This document shows positions 10,834-23,900 of a stretch of 64,000 nucleotides of DNA, piece by piece. The stretch comes from Celoporthe dispersa (Eukaryota; Ascomycota; Sordariomycetes; Diaporthales; Cryphonectriaceae). Under the pieces are notes generated by a model. It made no database searches, was not told the origin of the DNA, and saw only the letters and a list, made by a program, of their open reading frames with translations. Location: assembly GCA_016584495.1 (NCBI GenBank), contig WAID01000009.1:1674001-1738000 (forward strand). The letters are read 5' to 3'. The stretch's first letter is position 1; each line of letters starts with the position of its first letter. A program made the position numbers and the translations under genes.

Positions 10834-13543
10834 CTAGCGGAGAACAATCACGTCTCGAGACGGTGCCTGCTGTTCGTAGATGTACTGAACATTGCCAGAC
10901 TCGGCCGGAGCCGCCGTTCGGGTAAAGTGCTCGGCTGGTACTCGATCACGATGTGAATATCTGCCCAGGTATTAGCCAATGTGAGATATAAGGGTCAACA
11001 GCTCAACTCGCCCATTCTGTTGATACCCAGCAGGAACTCGATGCACAGGTATCGGATCCTGCACAGGCCGCCGGACGATGACTTCTTGCGGATCCTGAGG
11101 TCCTTGTGGATGGGCACGAGAAATCTGCTCTGGGAGTATCAAAGGGGGACCTTGACGCCATGCTGGCTGCGTAGTAGGCCGAACTTCATAATAGAGAGGT
11201 CGGGCCGAGCTGATGCCTGAATCCCGATGAGGTGCATCAAATCTGGGATCGCTGGCTTCTCCGTACACAACACGTCGATGTTCAGTACTTCCGTATGCCG
11301 GCAACGGAGAGGCGTGCCTGTACGACCCGAAACGATGAGGGCTCCTTTCTCGCATGGGGCCAGGCTCTGGGTTCAAGAGCTCCCTTGGCCGAGCCTCTTC
11401 TCGGACACGAATGATACGCGTTGTAGTGGTCATGGGAGCACCATGCGTATCTCGGGCGACCTCGACAGGTTCACGTAGTCGATACATGCGACTCATCTCT
11501 TGCGGAACCCCGACAGTCGAGTGTGGCCGTAGTTCAGGGTCATAGCGAGGCTCATGCAGTGGTGGCACAAAAGGCTCGCGTGGTGCTGCGACCCAGACTG
11601 GCCTGAACCCATGGCCCGCTGGGGGGTGATGTTGAAACTCACTAGCCATAGGTCGAACAACAGAATGAGCGGCAGCATGTCGACCAGGCACACCGGCCTG
11701 TCCAATGGGCACTTGCTCCATACGCATTTGTTCTTCTCGAATCACCCGGCATGCAGATGGCTGAGCATCCGGCCTAGAGTGAGGAGAGATGGGTTCGATT
11801 GATGGAACAAGAAAATCCTTTAGCTCTCCGTGGTGTAACCTTTCCGGGGCTGAAGTATTCCGGGGTTGGGTCGGGAGGCGGGCGATACGCCTTCCAATCA
11901 CGATCCCTTCTGGAGGTGCGAATTCTGAACGGGGGCGATTGGGGCCGGGTACGAGAGTGTCCTCTTTCTGATGGTTAGCGGCAGTCAATTCCGCCTGGCC
12001 AGAGCGGTAACCGTGTGGTTGGCCATCGCTGCGAAGTGGCTGCGAGAGATAGGTCCGGTTTTCCCATGCTGGCTCAGCTCTGTGCACTGGCGATATGATC
12101 TCAACGGAAGGCCGCTGCGCGGCGGATGGGCTGGGGACCCTTTCCACGGGGGCATATGAAGGCGCTGCCTCATTCTGTGCATGTCGATTCCGGTTCACAG
12201 CGTCTTCCCAACGCTTCTGCACGGCTTCATAACGCTTGAAGCCGCGTTTGTTCCTCTTAGACACTTTCTGCTGCGTCGATTGTGCTGCGTCGGTCCGGGA
12301 CTGCTTCAATATCCGCCTGCGGAGCGCCTTTGTCTTACGCTGACCTTTCTTTTCGTACTGCAGTATCTGGTTTGCGGTCATGTCCTGTGGAGCTCCTGCA
12401 AGTGTGCTTACCGCGCTGCTCCAAACTGTTTCTCGCGCGGAGTCATCATCACTAGACTCCTGTTCGTCGTCATCAGAGTCGTCTGAGTCGTCAGAGTCGT
12501 CTGATATGACGACCACTTCCCGGAGAATGTCATCCAGTTGATCCCGGCCTGTCTCTTCATCTCCTCGCCACTTGACGAGAATATCCAGACACGTCCTTTC
12601 CACAACCTTTCTCGCTATGTGCCAATCGGCCTCTTTTAAGAGATCATCGTACCGGGTGTGGGTATGTCGGATATGCGCGAGGACAGCGAGCTGCACACGT
12701 CGGTGCAAGGGGAGGTCCGAGGTGCCGACTTTGGGTTTTCCATAATCTTTGCCCTGAGTGACATAGTCTGTTAACCAGGTACGAACGTCAGCAAGCGCAG
12801 CAGCTCTGTGAACTTACCTTTCTAAAGGAATGCTCGATGATCATCTGCTTGTCGAAGTTCGGTATCCGCGGAAAGAGATCCCGCATGGCGGCCTCGGCCT
12901 GCCTGTTGATTTCCTCCTGTGTATCAGGGAGTTGCCAGTTGTCACCCGTCGATGAGACAACGTCCCGACCAACCTGGGCCTTGGCTTGTTCGACAATAGT
13001 CTGTCGTATGTGATGGCCCATGCGATGGACTTGCAATGCTAATTTCTTGACATCGTCCTCGTCACCGTCATGCGCATCTTTTGCCGCCTGGGATTATGAC
13101 AAGTCGTTAAACAGAGCGGCCCTAATCAGAGTAAGTAAGAAAGCTGAGATCCGACGTACCGAGACGATGAAGATCATGGCATCCTGCTCCCGCGAGAGTT
13201 CTTTGCACGCATGGGTGAGCTCAGGGTTCCCACTGGGCACGAACTCGAATCCAGGAGGAGGGATGGTGTCGGTGGTGACCTGCTGCTGGTGAGATGGCGC
13301 CGCCACATTCGAGGGCATGCGTGGAGAGAGGAGTACCTGGAACTCGAGCTTCTTGTCCTTCCGGTCTTTGTTCTCGAAGAATTGGAAATAGGACTGGTGC
13401 TTGGATTTAATGTTCTTCTCTGGTATGGCGACCAGATTGCGAGGGATGGAAACATTGTCTCGTGCTGCCCGGTGGTGCTTCTCTTTGACAGAGCGGCCGT
13501 TCGCGGCAACGACCAGAGCGCTGTTGGTCTTGTTCCTCCCCAT
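10834..13543 (-). CDS. DUF2293 domain protein
   Basis: Function unknown; DUF2293 is a conserved fungal domain. Exons 13160-13543, 12818-13087, 11027-12753 and 10834-10960 sum to 2508 nt (835 aa) in one frame. The N-terminus is basic (MGRNKTNSALVV). The DUF2293 region is about residues 170-290, including DLFPRIPNFDKQMIIEHSF, VGTSDLPLHRRVQLAVLAHI and WHIARKVVERTCLDILVKW. A run of alternating Ser and Asp (SDDSDDSDDSDDDEQESSDD) follows, then a basic segment (KTKALRRRILKQ) and a long disordered Pro/Arg-rich tail, a layout suggestive of a nuclear protein. The exon 2/3 junction could instead be read through with a one-base shift (giving RTWLTDYV), so that intron is less certain. The C-terminus is tentative because coding-like sequence continues downstream. 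Confidence 0.75.
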
Positions 13544-14391
13544 GACTGACGGCTTTTCACAAGCTTACCATGATAAAACAGGACGCGAGAAAGGGATTCA
13601 AGTACCCGAGATGCACCAAGGATACCAAGTTAGCGCAGAGAAGAAGGAGATGGTCTTGTTGACAAGCACCGGACGAGAACTCGAGGAGGCGCGGCCGCCT
13701 TTCCTTGAGCGTCTGTCCTTGTCACTTGTTGCGATCCGCACACAGGCTCAGCAAGCAGCGCTTGCGTGGCTAGAGTGAGAGAAAGAGAAGAATAGCACGA
13801 CGATACGTGGTCAGTACAGGGAAAGTTCAAGGCTGGCCAGAGGGCCTGCAGCGCAGACCAGTCTCCCGGAAGCAGAACGGGGCGTTCTTAGTTCTTGAAG
13901 AGAGATGCCTTGCAGCACAGCCCAATGGCAAGGTGAGGCGTGTGTGGTTCAAAAGCAGAATAAGGCACACGCAAAGCAGGAGAGTGCGCCTGTGCCAACG
14001 TCACGTCAGTCGGGCGACAAGTCGGGTGTCGACTGATGGAGCAGTCTTGGCTTAGGCGGAGTGTGGAGGTTGCAAGAGAGAACAGATGCGAGGCAAGGTG
14101 GGGCGAGAGAGGCAAGTGCATGTGATGTGCAGGCCAATGGTGGTGGCTTAGTAAGATACAGCCCTAACCCTCACGGTTCGCAAGGCAGGTGCCTCTGGCG
14201 GCTTGGAGCTGGTTGCTCAGGGAGTCGCAACCAGCAAAGCCTCAAGAAACACCAAGGATGCAGGTCTCGAGACGTCAATAGGGCGCCGGGGGAAGGACGA
14301 GGCTTTTCCGACAACTCTGGGCAGGAGGAAGGTTCAAGAGCCACGAAAGCCCACTCTTCCAAAACGCGGCAGAAATATCAGCATCGCCAAC
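13544..14391. promoter_or_regulatory. Shared divergent promoter, DUF2293 gene / DHX35
   Basis: The 0.85 kb between two outward-facing start codons shows no coding signal of its own. An in-frame upstream ATG at 14203 extends the DHX35 frame, but that extension shows no helicase-family character and is treated as 5' leader. Confidence 0.5.
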
Positions 14392-16458
14392 ATGGCTGAC
14401 TTCGACCTCAATTCCTCGTTCATCCCTGCCCTTCACAAGCCACCTGCACTTCTACCCATCGCAAAACATCGTGAGAGCCTGCTGTACCTGATTGAGACAT
14501 ATCCCATCGTCATCGTCGTTGGCCAGACAGGCTCGGGTAAGACGACCCAGATACCACAATTTCTCGAAAAGGCTGGATGGTGTGCAGAAGGGAAAGTCCT
14601 TGGGATCACACAGGCGAGTCAGAGGACATCTCTCCCAGCTTGAACATAATTTGTTAACTTTCTCTAGCCAAGGCGGGTGGCTGCTACCACGGTAGCCCTC
14701 AGGGTCGCAGAAGAGTATGGCTGCGAGGTCGGCAAGGAGGTGGGATACTCCATCCGCTTCGAAGATGCCACGTCCGCTGCCACACGTATCAAGTTCATGA
14801 CAGACGGTCTTCTCATCCGGGAGGCGCTCGTCGATCCACTCTTGTCTCGTTATTCTGTCATCATGGTCGACGAGGCACATGAACGATCCATTAGTACTGA
14901 TATTCTGCTGGGTCTGCTGAAGAAGATCCTCAAGCGGAGGCCAGACCTGAGGATCATCATCAGCAGCGCTACTCTCCAGGCTGAGAGCTTCCTAAGCTTC
15001 TTCACCGGGACCAGCGACGAGACGGAGGCGGATGGTCGCGAGCAATCCAAGGGCACCATCATAAGCCTTGAAGGGCGCACCCATCCTATAGACATCCTCT
15101 ACCTCAGCAGCCCAGCTGAAGACTACGTCGAAAAGGCCATCACCACCGTCTTCGATATACATTCCAAGGAGGCAAAGGGGGATATACTGGTCTTCCTGAC
15201 AGGGAGAGAGGAGATTGAATTTGCTGTCAATGCAGTTGCCGAGCGCCTGGTGCAGTCGGAATCAGGATCACGTTCATTGCTGCCTTTACCTCTTTTCGCG
15301 GGGCTGACGACGGAGCAGCAGATGTATGTGTTTGAGCAGACACCAGAGGACATGCGGAAGGTTATTTTCTCCACCAACATTGCCGAGGCATCGGTGACCA
15401 TAGATGGCATTGTCTATGTGGTTGACTCGGGCTTCGTCAAACTCCGTGCCTACAACCCCACGACCGGCATCGAGACGCTGACCGCGACACCTGTGTCCAA
15501 AGCAGCGGCAGCCCAGCGGGCTGGCAGAGCAGGGCGGACAAGACCGGGGAAGTGCTTTCGTCTCTACACCGAAGAGGCATTCACAAACCTTCCGGATGCA
15601 AATGTCCCCGAGATCCAGAGGTCAAACCTAGCACCCTTCGTTCTACAGCTGAAGGCCCTTGGCATTGACAACGTGTTGCGATTCGATTATATGAGCCCTC
15701 CTCCCGCCGAGTTGATGGTCAAAGCACTCGAGCTTTTGTACTCCTTGGGGGCTCTAGACGAGTATGCGAAGCTGACGAAGCCCCTCGGGTCGCGAATGGC
15801 GGAGCTGGCCGTTGAACCCCTGATGGCGAAGACACTGCTAGCTGCCCCAAATTTTGGGTGTCTCAGCGAGATGTTAACTATTGCGGCTATGACGAGCCTT
15901 GGAGGTGGCGTCTGGATCCAACAAGATGATGAGAAAACGCAGTTCGAGAGTGCAAGGCACAAGTTTGCGGCAGAGGAGGGCGACCACCTAACGCTCCTGA
16001 ACGTCTACCAGAGCTTCGTGGGCAAGGGTAGGAAGGAGAGCAGGTTCTGTTACGACAACTATTTGAACTTCAAGGCATTGAGCCGTGCGGTCAGCATCAG
16101 GGCTCAGTTGAAACGATATCTGGACCGATTTGGGATCGACACCGAAGAGTCACTTGCTGGCAACAATGCTCATAGCATTGATCCGGCAAAGAAGGCCGAA
16201 CAGATCCGACGCTGTCTCACTACAGGCTATTTCTCCCAGGCAGCGAGGATGCAGGCCGACGGGACGTTTCTCACGGTCGATGGAGGTACCGTCTTACACG
16301 CTCATCCCAGCAGCCTCATGTTCAACCGCAAGGCCGACTGGGTCATCTTCCACGAGGTCATGGAGACCAGCACAAAGACCTACATCCGCGACATCAGCAA
16401 AATCGATAAAAATTGGCTTCTCGAGTATGCGCCCGACTTCTACCAAGTCAAGTCGTAA
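14392..16458 (+). CDS. dhx35: DEAH-box RNA helicase, DHX35 type
   Basis: ATP-dependent RNA helicase of the DEAH/RHA group; human DHX35 is associated with spliceosomes. Exons 14392-14613 and 14668-16458 encode 670 aa (human DHX35 about 703). Walker A GQTGSGKT lies at residues 44-51, then PRRVAATTVA (motif Ia), VDEAHERS with DEAH at about 142-145, SAT near 173, a motif V segment (STNIAEASVTIDGIVYVVDS) and motif VI QRAGRAGRTRPG at about 357. The helicase-associated winged-helix and OB-fold regions follow and end LLEYAPDFYQVKS. The only intron starts with GC rather than GT (CAG|GCGAGT) and ends TTTCTCTAG. The frame is otherwise intact. The start MADFDLNSSF matches the usual short N-terminus before the helicase core. 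Confidence 0.93.
14614..14667 (+). other. dhx35: GC-AG intron of DHX35
   Basis: The exon ends ATC ACA CAG, the intron begins GCGAGTCAG and ends CTCTAG, and the next exon begins CCA AGG CGG. This joins G-I-T-Q to P-R-R-V-A, the conserved motif Ia context. No GT donor gives this junction. A TTAAC branch-like site lies 12 nt before the acceptor. Length is 54 nt. Confidence 0.75.
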
Positions 16459-18490
16459 GACAAGAGCAGCGGCACCTCTCAACCTCGAATCTCGGGCCCG
16501 TACCGAGAGTGAGTGAAGGTGTGAGAGAGAGACACACAGAGAGAGGGAGAGAAGCACACACACGGCCATTTCCGAATACGTCGCGCGAGCATCGACCAAC
16601 CAGCGGTCCTACCTCAGGGTCTCACAGCTCGCTGCGAAGAGAGATCTGTCGAGGACGCTCGAGCGAGCAGAAGAACTCGAGCGATTATTGAGTTTTGACG
16701 AAATGAAAGGCTGCTCTCATTGGACCTTAAATCTCATCGGACCTTGATCTCAATACACAGGTACGTACTGTACGCGGTGGGATGTGAAAGCAGCCAATAA
16801 AGAATAAGCTCTGGCCGATGGACGCCAACGTAAGCTAGCCTTGCAGAACTCTGGGTCCGTCCTCTGCAAGATGTGCACCGTATCCAATTATGGAAACACG
16901 GCATGATTCGTCAGTCGTGGGACTTCGTGGGGCTGAACACTCAATATTTCCACGAAGATTGAGGGGTCGTGTACGCTCCTTTTCTCGGGACGTCACCGCG
17001 GACAAACCTGCTTCCTGTCGCCCCCTGAATGCACGGTGGTTTTTGGTGGTTTATTCTCTCCTGCTCCCCTCCCTGGCAACCTGGCCAGGCAGGCCTAGAC
17101 AATGTCGCGTCCCTCGTCCAGATGGCAACCCATGGGCTGCTGGGTATCTTGCCAGAGACCGGGGGCCATGTGAAAAGATCAAGGAGGGGGAAGGAGGGGG
17201 AGAGGGGGAGGACAAGGCTGCTTGACTCGGGCGTAGAAGCAACAAGGACGTTACCACGAGCACACCACGACGTCGGAGGTGTTAACTTTTTCCTTTTTTT
17301 TGTTTTTTTCTTCTTCCTTTTTCGCTCCCCTTCTTCGTTTCTCTTCTTTTCAGCCGTTCATGGCTGTCCCATGTCTCAAACCGCCACCAATATTCAGAAA
17401 TGCCGCGGGCTACTCGGCGGGTAATAGTACTGCGGCAGAGGCGCGAGGAACCCCTGAGCTCCTGGGACGACAGGGCGATACCAAGGTATCATTTCGGCAG
17501 CCCGCCCAATTTATTGAGAAGTGGATGAGGTCGCTGGGCTCCTCACAGCAAGGCGACCACCGACGCTAGAAGGGTAAACGAGATTAGGCGCTGTGGACCC
17601 TCGGTTCTGGCCGTTTCATGGATTGGTCCAGCACTCGGGCAGATGTTTGGTCCACACCTGCATGCCTAGCCCCTGGAATGCCAGGCACATCTGCCATCTG
17701 ATTTGCTGGGGCAGTCAACGGTCAGGGGCCCCCGGTACGGGCTGGATGAACGTTTGCGATTCCCTCACTGCTCCGTCCCTCCTCCTCTCTCATTTCCTGC
17801 AGGATCCGCAGCCTCTGAGGGGTGCCGGTGGTGGATGTTGCTGGGTCGTTCTTCTTGGCCGCCTTTTCCCCCTGCCAGGTCGATCATCTGTTCTTGTCTC
17901 TCCTTTCAGTCTTCTGAGGCTCCTCCCACGCTGCACCACCACCACCACCTCCTCCTCCTCCTCTCCTTACCACCCACCCTACCCAGCCTGGGCGTGAAGC
18001 TTCACGAGGACTTCTATGCCTACCATTGCCTCGCAGTCGTAGCTTGTTGTTTCCTCGCTTCACGAGCCTGCCAGCAGGCGTTACATTCTTTACAGCCTCC
18101 ACAGTCACTCATTATCACACGTTCCGTCGTCTACTTGGAACATTTTCGCTCTTTTTGTAATTAATTCTTCGTGCCTAGGAGTTTTGGCCGCCTTTATCTC
18201 GCCCTCCCGTCTACAGTCCTTCGAGCCAGCCAGCCAGCCAGGTCCCTCTCCCCCACACTGATCGTTCATTCCTTCTTTTCTTTTCGCAAATCGAAATCAC
18301 GACCTCGACGACAATAGACTTTTGCTCTTCATGCATACGATCGCTCTCTGCCCGTCCTGCTAGAAACTGCCACACTGTCCCTCTGACGCGGGACGACGAA
18401 CGATCAGACCAGCTCCGAGCCCAACAGACCGACGATCGACACTGGGTCTGCGTGACGGAAACAGGCCGAACGAACTCTTGAATTGTCAAC
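16459..18490. other. Gene-free 2 kb upstream of the SKG6-like gene
   Basis: It holds the DHX35 3' flank and a long promoter/leader for the next gene. A T-rich pyrimidine tract lies at about 17285-17350, CT/CCTCC-rich tracts at about 17760-17980 and CAGCCAGCCAGC at 18229-18240. Open frames here are low-complexity and not supported. Confidence 0.5.
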
Positions 18491-20965
18491 ATGGATGAGA
18501 TGCTTGCCCGCCACAATGGCCACCTGATGGGCCCGCGGATTCCCATCGGGAGACGGGTCGCGGCCGCAGCTGAGGATGCCTCGTCCTCCTGGTCCCCGAG
18601 CCATGTCGTCGGCCGTAGCTCCTCAAGTACAAGCGACGCGTCCTCGTCTACAGCCACGTGCAGCAGCAGCAGTGCCAGCAACACTTGCGAGAAGCCAACC
18701 AGCACAAGTATAGCGGGCGAGATCTCGATCGGTATTGCGTGGGTTTGCCCTGGCCCTCTGAGGTTTCTTCTATATGTTATATGAATACATATATATATAT
18801 ATATATATATATTTGTTTTCCTGCCTGCTGACGTGAACACAGTGTCCCGCTGGCGATCGCATTCATCTGTGTTCTCATCTACTTCCACCGGAGGAACATG
18901 AAGCGCCAGGCCGCAGAAGACCGCGATCCTCACCACAGATCTCTCGACTTTGGGCTGGGAGAGACCAGCAGCGGCAAGTCCAAGCGGAAGAGCATGCTGG
19001 GCCTGGGAGGCGAGAAGTCCAAGCACCCCCGTGGCCTGTCCATCGACATGAACCTGTCCAGCCCTTACCTGCTGCCAGATCACGTCCAGGGATCCCGAGA
19101 GTCGATGAGCTCCCTCGCCAAGACCCTGCACCAGGCCGACGACCCGTACCGGCCCATCACCAAGTACATGAGCGAGACCGGGTCTGTGAGATCGGTGGAG
19201 AAGAATGGCCGATACACACCGTCCGTCATGACGGCCTCGACGAAGCGCATGTCCCGCCAATCCTATGCCAACCCCATGTCGCCCGCCCTGCAGCAGCCCC
19301 TGCGCCAGAACTCGTACCCCAAGTCTCCTCTCACGCCCAGTGCCGCCTCCTCGGTGACCGCCGTCGAGTCCGACATCTCGACGCCCGCAGCTGCCAAGGA
19401 GCCCACCGTGCCCGAGAACGGACCCATGCCCCCACCACAGTGCGATCTTCCGCCCCTGCCCGTGGTCCCTGAGATCCGACAGCCCGCCCCCGTTGCACAG
19501 AGGGGTGCCGCTCGCGAGCCGGTGATCCAGGAGCCGGAGGAGGAGCTGGACCTGCCCGACTTCTCCAACAACGCCAAGAGGGAGTCTGCCGACGAGCTGA
19601 ACCTCCGACCCCAGCCGACCGCTGGCAGCGGCAGCGGCATCGGACTGGGCCTGCTGAACGGACCTCAGTCGGCATCCCAGACTCCACCCGTCTCAGAGGT
19701 GACCGCCTCGGCCAACAACCAGGAGGTCAGCACCGGACCTGCCCACCAGAGCGTGACGGCCTTCATCGAGCACACGGAGGACTACGCCGACTTCGACTAC
19801 GCGGCGATGGTCACCCCCCCAGAGGAGGACGATGACGACGAGGGCCGCGGACGACCTCGTGTCCGCGAGAGCGGTCTCATGGTTCCCCAGCAGGGTGCCA
19901 AGCGGCTCTCTGTCGGCCTCCGACCCCTGCCGCCAGATGAGATCATGGAGTCTGAGGATCCCGAGACGCGCGCCAACCGTATCAGGTCCTTCTACAAGGA
20001 GTACTTTGACGACTCCAAGCCAGCGCCGCCGATGCCCAACGAGGGCCACCACTCGGCCGCCGACTACGGTGCTGACAACTACATGAGCGATGCCGCCTAC
20101 TTCGACCCCGACTCCAACCAGTTCATCATGCCCTACGCACAGCCCATCGGCCGCCGCGCCATGACCCCTCCTCCCTCGGGATCCCGCTTCCCAGGCGGCC
20201 CACGAGGTGCTGGCCCCCGCGGACCTGGACCTATGGGTCCCAGGGGACCTGGGCCCCGCGGGCCCCCCCGCCACCACTCGGGTTCCATCAGCGGCATGCC
20301 GCGTGCAGGCTCGGCTATGTCCTACGGCCCACGCCCCGACTCCTCGGCGTCGGCACGCGGCCCTCGCTCCGGATCTTCCATGTCCGGCAGGCCCAAGAAG
20401 AACCTGCCGCCGCCCTCGCCGCTCAACACCCTGCCCACCCCCTCCAAGCTCACGGACGACCACTTCGCCCTCATCAACGCCTCCGACTTTGCTCCTCCTG
20501 ACTCGTTCCAGGAACGTGTCTCCGGCCGCTCGCAGAGCCCACTCGGCGAGCGCCGCGCATACGCGCCCAAGCTGCCAGCTGCCTCGCCTCTGGTCAACAC
20601 CTTTGACGAGATGGCTGCCCTCCCCAGCCCGTAAGTTCTCCTCCCCCCCCTGCATATTGATAACCGGAAACATGTCAGATCTTGTCTAACACTGTCTCCC
20701 CCCCAAAATTAGTCATCTCCTGCGCAGGTCCGGCACCTTCACAGGTCTCGACTTTGCCCCTCCCAAGAAGTTCAAGGACGGTGACACGATGAGCGATGCG
20801 GGCAGCATCCGGTCCAACCGCAGCGGTGTCTCGCGTGCCAACGAGTTCGCCATCCGCAGCGGTGCCGGCCGCGTCAGCCGTCTGCCTGGCGACATCATCT
20901 TCTCCCAGGCACAGATGAACGTGTCGCTCAAGCCCACCATGAACATGCACGGCAACTTCTACTAA
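18491..20965 (+). CDS. SKG6-like single-pass membrane protein
   Basis: Type-I-like protein of the fungal SKG6/AXL2 transmembrane family, whose members localise to sites of polarised growth. Exons 18491-18738, 18843-20630 and 20713-20965 encode 762 aa. The first 75 residues are Ser/Thr-rich with two cysteines (ATCSSSSASNTCEKP). One membrane helix is at about 77-97 (EISIGIAVPLAIAFICVLIY), followed at once by basic HRRNMKRQ and the family hallmark SLDFGL. The long cytoplasmic tail is disordered and Pro/Gly-rich, with RIRSFYKEYFDDSKP and DHFALINASDFAPPDSFQ blocks and a collagen-like run (about residues 560-590). No classical signal peptide is obvious. Intron 1 contains an AT microsatellite. The frame is intact. 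Confidence 0.82.
18785..18813. repeat. (AT)n microsatellite in intron 1 of the SKG6-like gene
   Basis: An uninterrupted alternating AT tract lies between the GTGGGT donor and the ACACAG acceptor. Confidence 0.9.
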
Positions 20966-23900
20966 AAGAAAAAAAAACAAAAAGGAGGGTACCGAGGCTG
21001 CTGATTGTGGTGTATGTGTGTGTGTGTGGTGGTGTTCAAATCCTCCTGTCTGTTTCAACTTGGCGATACTGGCGTTCTCACAAACAACGACGGACGGACG
21101 CCCTCGGGCTGGTTGCTGGAGGTCCCAGCATGGGAGCGGGATGCGATGCTTTTGTTTGTTCTTGCTTTTCTGAAGACAATCTCGCCCAAGTGCCTTGTCT
21201 GTCTGCTGCGACGCATGATCTACTACCTGCTCTAGTAGCTAATGTCTGCTTGCTGCCCTCATCCTCCTCCTCCTCCACCTTATCTCCGCCCCGCCACCAC
21301 CAGCCAGACGGCCTGTCTCTCCCTCTCACCCTGTTTTCCTCGTGAGATCTGTCTGGAGCACAGGTCACGACAAGATAGACTGCTGGTGGTGGTGGTATGG
21401 ACCCTTCGACCGCTTGCTGCCCCTCCGGCTTCTGGTTGGGCAGGCAAATGACATTGACCTAGGGGGCGAACTATATAGATTGGTGGTTGTGTATTTACGG
21501 CGAATTCTTCTAGGTTTCTATATAATCTCTAACAAATGGTAAAACGGCTTCCAAAAAATCCTGACAATACATATTCATATACATCCATTGGCTATCCTGT
21601 GTGACTGGCCTACATGAGATATCACCAACAGTACCTACCTGCCTATTTAGAAAGAGAGAGAGAGAGAGCGGAGAGAAAGGAGAAAAACAAACACCATCCT
21701 AACCAGCCCATTGCCAGCCTGGCAGCCTCAAGATGCACTCGGCCGACAGCTTGTGGCCCAAGGCCGCGCGTATGGCCTTGTTTACAATGTAACAGATAGA
21801 TTGATAGGCTGAACACCGCTCATCTCGGGGTGCGTGTCCAGCCAGGCCTATACTACGCCCTCCCCATCTTCTCCTCTGTGTTCAGAACACGAGGCGCCAG
21901 GCGCCCACTAACCGCGTGTCTCTCTCCACCCCGCCCCCTCTCTCCCCCCCCTTAGGCGGCCGGACCTTCACTCTGTACTTTAGGCGCGGATGATCGTAAT
22001 GAAAGGGCGGGAGAGAATACAGGCCCAGTCGACAGACAAAACATACATACTCTTGAGACTGCGTATATAGTGGCGGTTGATAGTAAGTACTTTTCTAGAT
22101 GGGGCAACATCATCATCACCATCATCAGTCCTCCCGTGTGGTGGTGTTACTTTACTATACTTGTAACTAAACTAGACTGCTCTCTCTCTCTCTCTATTTC
22201 TCTCTCTGTTCGCCTCATGTCTGGATGTTTTTCTTTCTCTCCCCCCTTCTCTCAGGACAACACTATCGCGCCACACGGTCTTGGTCCCAAGGCCTCCTCT
22301 ACTGTCCCGCGTCTTGGAACGCCGGCGCTATTTACTACCAGGATAAGACCTTTTTTATTCCCATGGCTAGGTTCGGCGTAAAAGTCTACTATAATATGTT
22401 GGGTAGGGATGTGTGATTGATAATTTTTTTTCTTTCTTTTCTCTCGGCGTCTGTGGTTCCTTTTTCTGTGCCAGTAATTTCGGGGGTCCCATATGTACAT
22501 ACGCCGCTGCGGTCTAAAAATGGAAATATGCGCGACATCTAAACCTTGATCCCCAACTTTTGGGGCCAGAGTGTGTGTGGCGCGACGCTTTTCTTGTTTA
22601 ACCTTTACTCTGTCTCTCTCTCTCTCTTTGTTTTTTTTTTTAATAAAAAAAAGAAATTCTTTTTCTCCTTGTACCTGGTCTTTTTGTGGTTGGCAAGTAA
22701 AAAGATCAACGGCAAGGGATCCCCTCCTCCCTGGCGGACCGAACGTGGAGAGATGGGACAGATGCATATGTACAACCGTGACAGGGGGGGAAGGGGTAGG
22801 AGATGACGTTGAAGAGCCTTAACTGGGCTATAGCAGAAAAAGAAAAGAAGAAGAGAAAGCCCGTAAATCTTGGACACGAACCCTGAACTGCCATGCCCAC
22901 CAACCCGACCCCGGTTTGCATCTTTACTGGGCATTCAACCCTTGAAAGAAGGGAAGGGGGGGGGGTGGTTCGTCTGTATATTGGATTGTATCATCGGTCT
23001 CTCCAGATTAGACCTCCCCGATCTGGTCAGCTCCCCGGGCCAATGTCTCTGTTGCCACCGGGGGAGTTGGGCTGTGGTGACGTTCACTGTGCGACAACTC
23101 ATGTGGAACAGCAAACAATAGGCTGGGAGGGACGCTCGTCTGCTTGCTTGCCTGCTTGCCTGCCTCAGCCCACGGCGATAGGCAGCTCAGCTCGGACCGC
23201 GGCATCCATCTTTCTCTGACGGGACAAGCCCGCTTGTGAAAGGCCAGGTCACCTCAGAGACAGCGTGGTGGTGTGGTGTGTGTGTGTGTGTGTGTGTGTG
23301 TCATCAACAAGCAACGTCGCATGAGAGAGGCTGGGTTAGTTGCATACAGCAGTAGGTGTGGTGCAGAGTCAAGCCCGGCTAGATATGCCAGTTTGCGAGC
23401 GCAGACTGGACAGCCCATCCTGTGCTTGCTTGCCTATCACCGCATCTATGCAAGACTTTTGGGGGGGGGGGCGCTTGGAGAAGGACGTGCAGAGTGCTAC
23501 TGCATGTTCGAGGATAAACGGCTGGGTGGTTGGATGTTTGGCTGAACATGCTGGAAGCAGGATAGGGTCGAGTTCAGTCGGTAGTATCGTCCCATCCCAG
23601 GACAGGTTCTCGGTGTCACACCTTCTGCAGCCCAGCAAAGGTTCTTGATCGTAGCACTGCAGGATTAGCCTACCAAGTTGCGGATGAGGGTGCTGGGTGG
23701 TTTGTTTGTCAGGCTGCTGGACTGGGCTGAACTGGACGCATGCGAGAGGGGAAAACTAGTGCTATGTAAGAAGAGGCACCACGAAGCCCAACCTGTTCTC
23801 CCCCGCCTCTTCTGTTTTCCCCTCTCTTGCCCTCCGGGTTCTGATACTTGTTCTTACTGCGCTGTCCTTATTTTTCTCTTGCAGGACTTGCAGTCGACAC

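Noticed and set aside
19693..20673. 326-codon minus-strand ORF over the SKG6-like gene
   Set aside because: Shadow of strongly biased coding sequence; the plus strand carries the recognisable transmembrane family.
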